64,000 nucleotides of DNA, from assembly GCA_000381625.1 (NCBI GenBank), contig KB906767.1:2520629-2584628 (forward strand), in the 5' to 3' direction. The notes under the pieces are model-generated. The model had not been told where the DNA came from and did no database searches. It saw only the letters and a program-made list of their open reading frames with translations. The stretch comes from Bryobacterales bacterium KBS 96 (GTDB lineage Bacteria > Acidobacteriota > Terriglobia > Bryobacterales > Bryobacteraceae). Both the position numbers and the translations under genes were made by a program. The first letter of the stretch is position 1. Each line of letters starts with the position of its first letter. Below are positions 9,038 through 18,700 of this stretch, piece after piece.

Positions 9038-9997
9038 ATGCAAACGACACTCGGCATCTTGGAAGCAGTCCTCCTGATTTTGGTCATTTTGGTTGCACTA
9101 GCCGTTTTGGCGACAGCGATGCTCGCGCTAATACGGCTGCTGAAGAGCAAACGGGGCGGTAAACGGCGTCACGACTCGGAGTTGGACCTTGTCCACTTGG
9201 ACAAGGATCTGGCCGATCGCGTCCACGAAGTAAGGCGCAGCCTCTTGCCCGAGAAACAACGGAAGAAATTTCCTAAGGAGAAGGACGACAAGTCTTACGA
9301 CAGTACGGTATTCGTTCTCGACTTTAACCCCGGCCTAAGAGCTCACGAGGTCGATACGCTCCGCAAGGAGATCGACATTATCGTTCAGGTCGCTACACCC
9401 AAAGACGAAGTGGTCGTGCGCATCGACTCTCCCGGAGGCACGGTTAACGGATATGGCCATGCCGCTTCTCAACTGTTGAGAGTACACGGCGCCGGCATTC
9501 CGCTCACCATTTGCGTGGATGAGGTGGCCGCGTCGGGCGGCTATATGTGCGCGGCAGTGGCGGACAAGATTGTCGCATCGCCATTCGCTTATATCGGATC
9601 GATTGGGGTGGTGGCGGGAATGCCAAATTTCGTCGGGCTCATGAAAAAGATCGGCATACGGTATGTGGAGCTCACGGCCGGTGAAAATAAGCGCACCCTC
9701 ACCCCATTCTCGGAACCCACACCACAGAAGGAAGCGATCGAACTGGAGCGCCTGGAAGCGATTCACAACGCTTTCAAGAACCTGATCAAACAGCGTCGTC
9801 CGAATCTCGACATTGACAAAGTGGCCGACGGAAATTACTGGCTCGCCGTGGACGCAAAAGAATTGGGCCTTGTCGACATCATTCAAACCAGCGATGAATA
9901 CCTGATCGAGCAGTCCAAAGCGAATCGCCGCGTGCTGAAAGTCAGTTGCAAGCGAGAGAAAAAGCAGATTTCGAAATTGCTGGATGCGCTTGACTGA
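9038..9997 (+). CDS. sohB: SohB-like signal-peptide-peptidase family S49 protease
   Basis: 319 residues. One N-terminal membrane helix (about residues 7-34) and a basic stretch precede an S49 protease domain. The catalytic serine is in EVAASGGYM (Ser166) and the general-base lysine in AGENKRT (Lys218), the same Ser-Lys dyad as E. coli SohB. RIDSPGGTV, YIGSIGVVAGMPNF and the C-terminal GLVDIIQTSDEY are also SohB-like. It probably degrades membrane or signal-peptide fragments on the periplasmic face. It follows the POTRA/TonB-C genes by 92 bp on the same strand, which suggests but does not prove a joint role in envelope quality control. A short hairpin plus T-run lies just after it. Confidence 0.9.
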   Translation: MQTTLGILEAVLLILVILVALAVLATAMLALIRLLKSKRGGKRRHDSELDLVHLDKDLADRVHEVRRSLLPEKQRKKFPKEKDDKSYDSTVFVLDFNPGLRAHEVDTLRKEIDIIVQVATPKDEVVVRIDSPGGTVNGYGHAASQLLRVHGAGIPLTICVDEVAASGGYMCAAVADKIVASPFAYIGSIGVVAGMPNFVGLMKKIGIRYVELTAGENKRTLTPFSEPTPQKEAIELERLEAIHNAFKNLIKQRRPNLDIDKVADGNYWLAVDAKELGLVDIIQTSDEYLIEQSKANRRVLKVSCKREKKQISKLLDALD

Positions 9998-10013
9998 ACC
10001 GCGCGAGCGCCGG

Positions 10014-10679
10014 CTACTGTAAACGCGCTGTAGGCGCCGCGCGGCGTTTTTTTTCAGCAACCAGCCGGACGATATGGCTCTTGCGGCCCGGCGCCCAGTC
10101 GGCTTCCCCCAGTAGGTCTTCATAACTGAGAATTCGGAAATCGCCGAAGTCCCGAATTAGCTCGTTTGGCTGAAACATAAAGCTTTGCGTTCCGGCAAAG
10201 CCCTCAATGACGACCAGGCCACCGGGCTTTAATGGATCGTGAATGCGTTCGACACTACGAGGCTTCGAAGTGCGATACCAGGCATGTACGTAAAAGAGCG
10301 TGATCAGATCCCATCGATTGCGGCCGAGATCGTATTGATCGAGTCCGTCGAGCACCGCATTCAACTTGACTCCGAGTTGAGCCGCGCGATCCTTCGCCTG
10401 CGAGATGGCGACATTGGAAAGATCGACGCCTGTCACCTGCCAGCCCTGCTGTGCCAGATAAATCGCATTTCGCCCTTGCCCCATGCCGAGATCGACCGCG
10501 AGGCCGGGCTTTCGATCGCGAATGGCATCTACCAATAGCCGGCTCGGCTTGTGGTTGAATTCAGTCCGTAAGTCGCCGAACTTGCCGTTCCAGAAATCCC
10601 GGTCACTCGTATCCGCCCTTTGGGAACTTGCCAGTCCGGCCATGGCCAACAAACAGAACAGTGCGGCGGCGATTCGCAT
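10014..10679 (-). CDS. Class I SAM-dependent methyltransferase-fold protein with a signal peptide
   Basis: 221 residues. Motif I of class I methyltransferases is clear (AVDLGMGQGRNA), followed by the acidic strand VTGVDLSNVAI and a motif IV-like WDLITLFYVHAW and LKPGGLVVIEGF, so the Rossmann methyltransferase fold is well supported. The start gives an N-terminus MRIAAALFCLLAMAGLASS that looks like a cleavable signal peptide, with no later in-frame methionine before the domain. SAM is not normally available in the periplasm, so export would be unusual; an N-terminal membrane anchor facing the cytoplasm would be the alternative. Substrate unknown. It stands alone, convergent with sohB and downstream of a TPR gene on the same strand. 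Confidence 0.75.
   Translation of the reverse strand: MRIAAALFCLLAMAGLASSQRADTSDRDFWNGKFGDLRTEFNHKPSRLLVDAIRDRKPGLAVDLGMGQGRNAIYLAQQGWQVTGVDLSNVAISQAKDRAAQLGVKLNAVLDGLDQYDLGRNRWDLITLFYVHAWYRTSKPRSVERIHDPLKPGGLVVIEGFAGTQSFMFQPNELIRDFGDFRILSYEDLLGEADWAPGRKSHIVRLVAEKKRRAAPTARLQ
10034..10054 (+). terminator. Possible rho-independent terminator after sohB
   Basis: CGCC-GCGC-GGCG (10035-10046) followed by eight T residues (10047-10054). The stem is short but GC-only and the T-run is long. The site overlaps the 3' end of the convergent methyltransferase gene, where the T-run encodes lysines on the other strand. Confidence 0.5.
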
Positions 10680-10697
10680 GGCACGATTCTAGCTTGT

Positions 10698-11603
10698 TCA
10701 CTGCTGTAGTGTACGCGACCTCTCCATCATCGTCTTGGCCTCCTCCGTCCGGCCCATGGCGAACAGCGTTCGTCCCAGAAGATAGGTTGCCGAATAGTTA
10801 CGCGGATCGAGCGCCAACGCGCTACGCAGGAACTTCTCGGCATTTGAATAATCGCCTGTTTTGAAATAGCACTTTCCAAGCAAAATGAATGGCCCGCTAA
10901 AGTTCTGATTCAACCAGATGGCGCGCTGCAGATTAGGGATCGCCAAATCCCAGTGTTCCTGGCGCGCATACGCGTCGCCCAGTCTGTACCATGCCATGTA
11001 ATAGTTCGGATCGACAGCGAGTTCCTTGCGCAGTTCGCCGATGCCTTCGTCCAGACGCCCGCGAAAGATCGCCATCTCAGCCAATAGGAAATGCGCTTGT
11101 GGGATTTTCGGATCGATTGCTAGCGCACGATTCACTTCGTCGACGGCTCGCTCGGTAAATTCTTTCTTGATCAGCATTTGTCCTGTCAGAAGATGAGCGG
11201 CGGCCGATTCCGGATTTACTCCGAACAGCTCGGCGAACGCCCGGACGCTTCCCGCTTCATCTCCAGCCTGAAGGCGCGCATAGCCGAGCATGTAATTGCG
11301 CTCGTTGGTCGAAGGCGCTTTTTCGAGCCACGGTATTGCCTTCGGCGCTTGCGACAGCATGAAATAGCTCTGGCCGATCATCAGCATCGATTCGCGATAC
11401 TCGGCCGAATCGGGCGCCTCCGCCTTGGACGACTGTTCGAGGGCAGCAATGGCTTCGTTATATTTATGTTGGTTGTAAAGCTCCACACCGTGCCGGTGCG
11501 CCGCGTCCGCCGCGCCAAACCAAAACAGAAGCGCGCAGACGAGGGGGAGCATATTGAAAAGTATAATGAGTGCGTAGCGAATGCTCCGCGGTTTTCTCCT
11601 CAT
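10698..11603 (-). CDS. Membrane-anchored TPR protein
   Basis: 301 residues: a basic N-terminus followed by a hydrophobic helix (about residues 10-31) and then roughly seven tetratricopeptide repeats, with typical units such as YNQHKYNEAIAALEQ, ALAIDPKIPQAHFLLAE and ALDPRNYSATYLLGRTLF. TPR arrays bind proteins; no enzymatic domain is present. The start at 11603 overlaps the divergent TPR gene (ATG 11581) by 23 bp; a second methionine at 11552 would remove the overlap and still leave a membrane helix, so the true start is uncertain. It lies 18 bp upstream of the methyltransferase gene on the same strand and may be co-transcribed with it. Confidence 0.82.
   Translation of the reverse strand: MRRKPRSIRYALIILFNMLPLVCALLFWFGAADAAHRHGVELYNQHKYNEAIAALEQSSKAEAPDSAEYRESMLMIGQSYFMLSQAPKAIPWLEKAPSTNERNYMLGYARLQAGDEAGSVRAFAELFGVNPESAAAHLLTGQMLIKKEFTERAVDEVNRALAIDPKIPQAHFLLAEMAIFRGRLDEGIGELRKELAVDPNYYMAWYRLGDAYARQEHWDLAIPNLQRAIWLNQNFSGPFILLGKCYFKTGDYSNAEKFLRSALALDPRNYSATYLLGRTLFAMGRTEEAKTMMERSRTLQQ
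11562..11567 (+). promoter_or_regulatory. Perfect TATAAT -10 element before the rightward TPR gene
   Basis: TATAAT lies 14 bp before ATG 11581, giving an expected transcription start near 11574 and a very short leader. No convincing -35 is seen at 17 bp. If used, it lies inside the longer version of the divergent TPR gene and supports the shorter start (11552) for that gene. Confidence 0.4.
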
Positions 11604-12822
11604 CCTGTTCGGTTGCGGTTTCGTGCTGTCACAAAGCGCACAAAGGCTTCAGCGGCTTGAATCGGAAGCCCGGCAGGCGCTTTCTGCCCGCGATGCAGCG
11701 GGCGCGCTGGCTAAATTTCAGGAATTGGCAAAACTCTCGCCGAAAACGGCCGCTTTCCCGGATGAGATCGGGTTCATTCTGGCAGCCATGAATCGCACCC
11801 CCGAGGCAATCTCGTATTTTCGGCACGCAGTGGAACTCGATCCGAATTTTGCTCAGGCCTACTATCACCTGGGCGTTGCTCTATGGCTAACCCAGCAGAC
11901 CGACCCGGCCATGCGCGCGCTGCAGAAGGCGACGGAACTTGCGCCGGATGAAGGCGATTACCGCTTCCGGCTCGGTAGCGCCTACGAACAGACCGGCTAC
12001 TATGACGACGCCATTCGTGAACTGCAGGCAGCGAGTAAGCAACTGCAGAACAACGCCGCGGTTTGGCAGACGCTCGCATCGGCGTACCAGGCCGCGGGAA
12101 AGCTGGCTGAATCTCGCGACGCCTATAAAAGGGCGGTCGACCTGGACCCCAAGAACATAGATCTACGAAACAGCTATGGCACCGCACTCGTCAATACCCG
12201 CGAGCCGGATGCCGGGCTGGCGCAATACAAGGCAGTCCTTGAGCAGGATCCGAGCAATCTTCTGGCTAAAGCCAACATCGGATTTGCCTACATTCAGAAG
12301 GGTGAAATCGAGAGTGCGATCAAGCAGCTCACGGCGGTTACCGGCGAGCACCCGGAACTGGCTGTCGCGCACTATGATCTCGGCGTGGCTTACAAGCAGA
12401 AGGACGATTTGAGGGATGCGCAAACCGAGTTGGAGAAATCCATCCAACTGGCGCCCGGCCTGACAGAAGCGCACTATACCCTCGGCATTATTTACTGGCA
12501 GTCGGGCGATTTCGAAAAAACGATCGGGCAGATGAGGACGGCCGTTCAGCAGCGGCCGGAGTACGCGCAGGCCTGGTATATACTCGGGACCGCACTGAAG
12601 CAAAAAGGAGAGATGGTCGCGGCAGTGGATGCCCTGCGAAAATCGATTTCACTTGACGGCTCCGACCCCGGTCCCTACAACACGCTGGCGCTTATTCTGC
12701 GGCAGAAGGGCGACCGGGAGGGGGCGAAAGCTGCGTTCGCCAAAGCAGCCGAAATAAAGCGGACAGCGGAGCAGAAGCAAGCGGATATGCTGCGCCAAGG
12801 GCCGGCGCACGATTTGCGTTGA
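11581..12822 (+). CDS. Secreted TPR-repeat protein
   Basis: 413 residues with a signal peptide (MLRGFLLILFGCGFVLS) and about eleven continuous tetratricopeptide repeats covering residues 25-395, for example AVELDPNFAQAYYHLGVAL, AVDLDPKNIDLRNSYGTAL and LAPGLTEAHYTLGIIYW. The N-terminal part (ARDAAGALAKFQELAKLSP) is like the TPR proteins frequently found in acidobacterial secretomes. No other domain is visible. It is divergent from another TPR gene and is followed by a glycosyltransferase after a 168-bp gap, so an operon link to the latter is doubtful. Likely a periplasmic scaffold. Confidence 0.85.
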   Translation: MLRGFLLILFGCGFVLSQSAQRLQRLESEARQALSARDAAGALAKFQELAKLSPKTAAFPDEIGFILAAMNRTPEAISYFRHAVELDPNFAQAYYHLGVALWLTQQTDPAMRALQKATELAPDEGDYRFRLGSAYEQTGYYDDAIRELQAASKQLQNNAAVWQTLASAYQAAGKLAESRDAYKRAVDLDPKNIDLRNSYGTALVNTREPDAGLAQYKAVLEQDPSNLLAKANIGFAYIQKGEIESAIKQLTAVTGEHPELAVAHYDLGVAYKQKDDLRDAQTELEKSIQLAPGLTEAHYTLGIIYWQSGDFEKTIGQMRTAVQQRPEYAQAWYILGTALKQKGEMVAAVDALRKSISLDGSDPGPYNTLALILRQKGDREGAKAAFAKAAEIKRTAEQKQADMLRQGPAHDLR

Positions 12823-12990
12823 ATTCCGTACTGGATTTGCAATTTACTGAACATTTACAGGGTCGGTCATCAATCATAGTAAAATTGCATTCAGGCGGCG
12901 CCATGCAAAGACGTGCCGTGTAGTCCAGCCGAGGCGCAGTGTCCTTCGGCTTTGTAGGAGTGAATCCGCATATCGAACTGGGAACAAGTC

Positions 12991-14286
12991 GTGGAGACCT
13001 CAGACCTCGTGGAGCCGCTCCTGCCGTCCGGCAGTAGCGCGCCGGCATCGCGAGTGCGAATTCTGTACGTCCACTCGGGTGACGATCTGATTCGCGGCAG
13101 CGAACGCGTGCTCTTGGATCTCATCAGGAATCTCGACCCCAACCGGTTTGAGCCGATTGTCTGGTGCGATAGCCGCGCCCTGGCCGACAAAGTCAGGAGC
13201 TACGGCGTGACGGCATATCAAAACCGCTTTTGTATTCTGCTTGGCCGCGCGGCGCCATGGTTCGATGTGTTCCGGTATTCGTGGCTCATCCGTACCGGTT
13301 TACAAATCGTCAAGCGCCACGATATCAAGTTGATTCACGCCAACGCCGGCGGCACCGCGCAATGGACCATACCTCTGGCGCGCACCGCTAGAGTGCCAAT
13401 GCTGGTCCACCTCCATGTGCTCGATCCGCGGTTCAGACGTTACAAACTCGGGCTCCATCAGGCGCCGCTGACGGTCGGTTGTTCAAAGGCCGTGGTGCGC
13501 CCGCTCATTGAGGATGGTGTTCCAGAGGCGCGAACCCGAGTTATCTACAACGGTCTGAATCCACTTCGCCTGGAGGGGGGCGATGCACATGGCCTGCGCG
13601 CAAGCCTGGGCATCAAGCCGGATGCGGTCGTTACTACGGCAGTTGCCGCGCTGATCCGCCTGAAAGGCCTCGACCTGGCGATCCGGGCGCTGACCTGCCT
13701 GCCGCCAGGCACACCTGAACTGCACCTGATCATCGTGGGAGAAGGCGAAGAACGGCACGCATTGGAGCATCTTGCGCGCCGATTGGGTGTTCAACAGCGG
13801 GTCCATTTGATCGGGCAGCGGAGCGACGTCGGAGCCATCTACCGGGACGCGACCGATATCGCGGTGCTCCCTTCGAGAAGGGAAGCCTTCGCCTTGGCCG
13901 CGGCGGAAGCGGGATTGGAGCGGTTGCCCGTGGTTGCCGCGCGGGTAGGTGGAATTGAGGAAGTGGTTCTCGAAGGCAAAACAGGTTTCTTGGTTAAACC
14001 GGAGTCTCCGTCGGCCTTGGCGCAGGCTTTGCACCGCTTGGCGCTCCATCCGGAGGAACGTCGCCGCATGGGCAAAGAAGGCCGAGCGTGGGTGCTGAAC
14101 CATTTCACACTCGACCAGATGATGGAATCGTTTCAGGCCGAATACGAGCGCATGGTTTCGGAACCGGCGGATAGGTTTGGATGGAGAGGACTGTGGACCG
14201 GCGCCGGTCCCTATTGGCAGTTGTTTCGTGGCTTACGCGGGCGTGATGCCCGGAACTCCAAAGCATCATCCGGCGAAGATCGGTGA
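12991..14286 (+). CDS. Glycosyltransferase, GT4-like (GT-B fold)
   Basis: 431 residues from a GTG start. The N-terminal acceptor domain begins VRILYVHSGDDLIRGSERV with the glycine-rich loop of GT-B enzymes; the C-terminal donor domain has IVGEGEERHALE, RVHLIGQRSDV and the E-x7-E type motif EAFALAAAEAGLERLPVVA, followed by GGIEEVV...GKTGFLV. These mark a family-4 (retaining) sugar-nucleotide transferase. Donor and acceptor cannot be told. No export or polymerase genes are nearby, so it may serve lipid or exopolysaccharide glycosylation alone. A weak promoter (TTTACA 12854-12859, 17 bp, TAGTAA 12877-12882) lies upstream, suggesting its own transcript. Confidence 0.9.
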   Translation: METSDLVEPLLPSGSSAPASRVRILYVHSGDDLIRGSERVLLDLIRNLDPNRFEPIVWCDSRALADKVRSYGVTAYQNRFCILLGRAAPWFDVFRYSWLIRTGLQIVKRHDIKLIHANAGGTAQWTIPLARTARVPMLVHLHVLDPRFRRYKLGLHQAPLTVGCSKAVVRPLIEDGVPEARTRVIYNGLNPLRLEGGDAHGLRASLGIKPDAVVTTAVAALIRLKGLDLAIRALTCLPPGTPELHLIIVGEGEERHALEHLARRLGVQQRVHLIGQRSDVGAIYRDATDIAVLPSRREAFALAAAEAGLERLPVVAARVGGIEEVVLEGKTGFLVKPESPSALAQALHRLALHPEERRRMGKEGRAWVLNHFTLDQMMESFQAEYERMVSEPADRFGWRGLWTGAGPYWQLFRGLRGRDARNSKASSGEDR

Positions 14287-14291
14287 GCCGC

Positions 14292-15590
14292 CTAGCTAGC
14301 TTTCATTACGTGAAGTGCTTCTATTTTCGAAAGTATCGGGACGCCTTTGCTCACTTTGACCCGCAGCACGGCCTCAAAGGGGCCAATGTTGCGGTCGGGG
14401 CTGCCGCTCACTTTCCGAAGCAACTCCCTTAGGCGGTCTGGGTTGCAAACAAATTCGACGGCCGCCTGCGTACCGAAAGTTGTGGTTCCGGCCAGGATCA
14501 GAACTGCCCGGCGCGCGTTCCGGACCATGCCCATCACGGCGTAATCTTCGGTAACAGGCAAGCCCGGACTCGCTTTGAATGTCCGGGGTTCGCCCGGCTG
14601 CGGATGTACGTTTACGATTATCAAATCGCCGATGCGGCCGGACGCGCCGGTCTGGCGGAAAATGAAATCTTGACTGATCGGGAGATCGCGGAGCGTCAGA
14701 TTCTCGGAAGGCGATCCAACGAAAATCAGGTCGTTGCTCTGCGCGTCGTCGAATGTCAGCAGCCGCCCGCGCTTTACGCGCAACGGGCTGTGCAGAGCGC
14801 TGAAGACATAATCGATATCGTGTATCGCCATTACCTCGCCGACCCCGGTGTAGTGATCGAGAATAGCGTCCTTCGGATCGGAAGGCTGCAGGTACCGCAT
14901 TCCGCTCTCCGGACGGCCGATGAATTCCGCGTTGCTGTAAACGATGATCGGGCCATCGTTGTCGCGGCAGAACCCGCCCCAGAAGTGCTTCAGTGTCATC
15001 AGGTCGGCCCCTTGAATGCCTTCGGCCTTCAGCATGGCGCGCCAGTTCGCCGCGGGAGTAGCATAGCGGGCCCAGAGAAGCACCAATGCCGCAATCACGG
15101 CCAGCGCGGCTCCCGAAAGGATTATCCAGGTCTGACTCCGGGGTTGCGCCGGGACGGAGGCGGCCGCAACCGCCGCTCCGCCGCCATTCTCCGGATCGTT
15201 GCGAGCATGAAAAGACAGCAGGTAAGCGCCTTTGGGAATCTCAATCAGGAATTCATCCCGGCTGCCGAGCGTACTGTAATACTCCGACAGTTTCGAACGC
15301 AGCCTGCCAGTCTGCACCCGAACCGTGGAATCGAGTTTCGGATCGAACTCATGAGAGCGTCCGAAGACTTCGGTTGCGATCCGATACTCCTTAGTAGAAG
15401 TACCAGGGTGCTCGACCGCTTCATTTGCGAGGTAACGAAGCAACCGGCATAGCGCGTCGGAGCCATGAAGGATCGGGCTGGCGGCGATTTTGTCCACTTG
15501 CCGCATCAAAGGCGTGCTCGCCCCCTGCGCAGACCCTGTAACACTCATTAACATCAGCGTAACAGCGGCCTTCTTTTCCTTCAAGAACAA
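14292..15590 (-). CDS. Membrane-anchored winged-helix-like regulator
   Basis: 432 residues. Residues ~30-125 match the DNA-binding module common in acidobacterial one-component regulators (IAASPILHGSDALCRLLRYL, TSTKEYRIATEVFGR, DSTVRVQTGRLRSKLSEYY, IEIPKGAYL), resembling ToxR/CadC-type winged helices. A transmembrane helix follows (TWIILSGAALAVIAALVLLWA), then ~240 residues that should be periplasmic and may sense a signal. The open frame begins with TTG 15590; ATGs at 15554 or 15548 are equally likely starts and leave the domain intact. It is divergent from the TonB-dependent receptor, which makes that gene its most likely target. Palindromes in the shared intergenic region fit this. Confidence 0.75.
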   Translation of the reverse strand: MFLKEKKAAVTLMLMSVTGSAQGASTPLMRQVDKIAASPILHGSDALCRLLRYLANEAVEHPGTSTKEYRIATEVFGRSHEFDPKLDSTVRVQTGRLRSKLSEYYSTLGSRDEFLIEIPKGAYLLSFHARNDPENGGGAAVAAASVPAQPRSQTWIILSGAALAVIAALVLLWARYATPAANWRAMLKAEGIQGADLMTLKHFWGGFCRDNDGPIIVYSNAEFIGRPESGMRYLQPSDPKDAILDHYTGVGEVMAIHDIDYVFSALHSPLRVKRGRLLTFDDAQSNDLIFVGSPSENLTLRDLPISQDFIFRQTGASGRIGDLIIVNVHPQPGEPRTFKASPGLPVTEDYAVMGMVRNARRAVLILAGTTTFGTQAAVEFVCNPDRLRELLRKVSGSPDRNIGPFEAVLRVKVSKGVPILSKIEALHVMKAS

Positions 15591-15601
15591 TCAGTTAGAT
15601 C

Positions 15602-15611
15602 CCGTTAACGG
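15602..15611. promoter_or_regulatory. Palindrome CCGTTAACGG in the regulator/receptor intergenic region
   Basis: A perfect 10-bp palindrome just upstream of the leftward regulator gene. With the longer inverted repeat 52 bp to the right it is a candidate operator for the membrane-anchored regulator or for autoregulation. Confidence 0.35.
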
Positions 15612-15663
15612 TTTCAAACCCCATCGAACTTCCGAATAGTAGAAAAGCGTCACACACTAGGCC

Positions 15664-15684
15664 ATTCCTACTTGGTGTAGGAAT
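15664..15684. promoter_or_regulatory. 8-5-8 inverted repeat upstream of the TonB receptor
   Basis: ATTCCTAC-TTGGT-GTAGGAAT is a perfect inverted repeat located 97 bp before the receptor start. It is AT-richer than its surroundings and has no T-run after it, so an operator is more likely than a terminator. Confidence 0.45.
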
Positions 15685-15780
15685 TAACACTTCGTGGTGG
15701 TTGTGGTGTGCTTCGGCGGCTAGAGGCCCCCGAAAGCGCAAAAGATAAGTGCTTCAGAGGTTCGCTTCCAAGGAGAAGTC

Positions 15781-18700
15781 ATGACTAGGTTAGGTAAGAA
15801 GCCGTGGGTGGGATTCCTAGCGGCAGCCGTTCTGCTGTTATGTCTGTCCGGAACGGCATCGGCTCAACAGGTTTTCGGCAGCATCTATGGCACGGTCACC
15901 GATAAGACGGGCGGCGCCGTCGCCAATGCAAAAGTCACGATCAGCGACGTCAACAAAGGGACAAAGTTCGAGGTGACGACGAATGAGTCCGGAAACTACA
16001 CAAAGGGCCAACTGATACCAGGAACCTATAAGGTGCAGGTTGAGGCTCCTGGATTCCAGACCGCGGTTTCGAATGCGATTACAGTCAACGTGGACCAAGC
16101 GGCGCGCTTTGACGCCGCCATGAACGTGGGCGATGTCACCCAGCAGGTTGAGGTTACGGCGGCGGCGCCCCTGCTGCAAACCGACAGAGCGGACGTGGCG
16201 CAGACGTTTAGTTCCAAACAGCTTCAAGAGCTGCCGAACATCGGTCGTAATGTTCAGTCATTTGTGCTGCTGAACCCGGGCGTGGTCAAACTGCCCTGGC
16301 AGCATGCGTCGTCTGAAAATCCGCAAGGCAGCGTTCAGACAATGGTGAACGGTCAGTATTTCGACAGCACGGGATACGAACTCGACGGAACCGTGAATCA
16401 GGATCCGATCCTGGGCATTATCGTGATTAATCCCACCATGGATTCGGTCAACGAAGTCAAACAGGCGAATCAGGATTACGACGCGGAGTTCGGCTACATG
16501 GGAGCGGGCCTATTGACCTACTCGACCAAATCCGGCTCGAACGATTTTCACGGCGGCGCGTTCGAATATCTTTTCATCAACACTCCAGGCTTTCAGGATT
16601 TTGGCCGCAATCCGTTCAATGAAACGACGGTTCCGACCACACATCAAAACCAGTTCGGAGGCTCGATCGGCGGTCGAGTTATCAAAGATAAACTCTTCTT
16701 CTTCGCCGACGCTCAATTGACCCGAAATCACCAAGGCGGGTCCTTGCTGACAACGGTTCCGACGGCCGCTGAGCGGAACGGGGATCTCAGCGACTGGCTT
16801 ACAGGAACCGGCTCCAAGATCTACGATCCAAGGACGGGCGCCGCTGACGGATCTGGCCGGACGCCCTTCGCGGGCAACCTGATTCCAACGGACAGGCTAA
16901 ATCCTCAGGCACAGGCTCTTCTGAAATTCTTTCCGTTACCCAATTCGAATGCGCAGGGCACGGTGTTTCGGAACAATTACACGACCAGCGGCACCGATAT
17001 CATCACCGCCAATCAGTGGAATACGCGTTGGGATTATTACCTCAACGATAAGAACTCGCTCTTCGGGCGGTATAGCTACGCCGGTTTCACGCAGGATGCG
17101 CCTCCCGCCTTCGGCTTTGACGTCGGCGGCCCGAGTTTCCCGACGTTCGCGTTTGGCGGACATTCCGATACCCTGAACCAGAGCGTTGCGATCGGCTGGA
17201 CACACACTGCAAGTCCAACTCTGATCAACGAGTTTCGATTCGGCTACATGCGATATCACGTAGTAGTGACACCAGGCGGGATTGGCAGCAGTCCGGCCAA
17301 GGACGCGGGCATTCCCGGGTTGAATCTGGACAATTTTTATTCGTCCGGCATGCCGAATATCTACATCCACGAACCGGGCGGCGGCGACCAGGGCGTTGGC
17401 GGCACGAGCCAGCTTGGTTACGGTCTCAGCAACAATCGTTGCAACTGTCCGCTGACGGAGTTCGAGCGGCAATTCCAGTTTGTGGACAACGTGACGAAAA
17501 TTTCCGGTAACCACAGCTTTAAACTGGGCGCCGACATCCGATATGCCATGAATTTGCGGGTGCCCAGCGATAATCACCGTTCTGGCGAACTGCAATTTGA
17601 GCCGGAATATACGAGTATCCTGGGATCCGACGGAAAACCGTCGGGCGGGCTAGGACTCGCGTCGTATCTTTTGGGCCAAGTGACCGATTTCAGCCGGTAC
17701 GTCAGCAGCAGTACGAACGCGCAGGAGCGGCAAAAGCGCCTTTTCTGGTATGCACAGGATACCTGGCGTCCAACCTCAAAGCTAACCATCAACTACGGCC
17801 TGCGCTGGGAAATGGTGTTCCCCGAAACCGTGAATGAGCGGGGCAATGGCGCCGAACTGGATCTGGCGACCGGGAACCTTGACGTTTTTGGCGTCGGTTT
17901 AATTTCCGACCATGGCTACCAATCCATGAATTGGAAGGAGTTCGCTCCCCGGTTAGGTGTCGCTTACCAACTCACTCCCAAAACCGTCCTGCGAGCCGGT
18001 TATGGATGGTCGTATAGTCTTGGAACGTTCGGCTCGACCTTCGGCCACAACGTGACGCAGAATCCACCTGTTCTGGCCAATCAAAGCTTAAACCGGCCGA
18101 ATCCATTCAGCGGCGTATTCTCGCTCGTTAATGGCCCGCCGACTTTGAATCCGGTTGTCGTCAGCCCGGAAGGCACGACTCCATGCCCGATTGGAGTCGA
18201 CTGTAAGACGCGCCCCGGCATTTTCACCATGCCGGTAGTCTATGCTTACAACGCCACGGTTGAGCAACAGGTGACGAACAAGATTGCCGTGTCGGTTGGT
18301 TATGTCGGCAATCAAGGTCGCCATGGTCCGCTGGGGACCAGTCAAAGCTTTAACGCGAATGAGCCAATCCTGATTCCGGGCGTTTCAAACTCCAATCAGA
18401 ATTTGGGCCGGCCATTTTTCGCGAAGTACGGCTGGACGCAGAACATCGACAACTACTGCAATTGCGCCAACAACCGCTACGATTCGCTCCAGGCCTTAGT
18501 CAAGATCAATGCCTGGAGCGGCTATACGGTGCAAGGCAACTTTACATATCAAATCTCCCAGGGCGACGGCTTCGGCAGCGATCAGAGTTATACGTTCCTG
18601 TACGATCGCCCGCTTGGATGGGGATACGGCGACAACATTCCTCACCGGCAATTCACGCTTGCCCAGAACTACGACATTCCGTTTGGACGTGGACGGAGAT

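Noticed and set aside
14604-15452. 282-residue rightward open frame
   Set aside because: Opposite the membrane-anchored regulator; composition is that of a shadow frame (Arg/Gly/Ala-rich).
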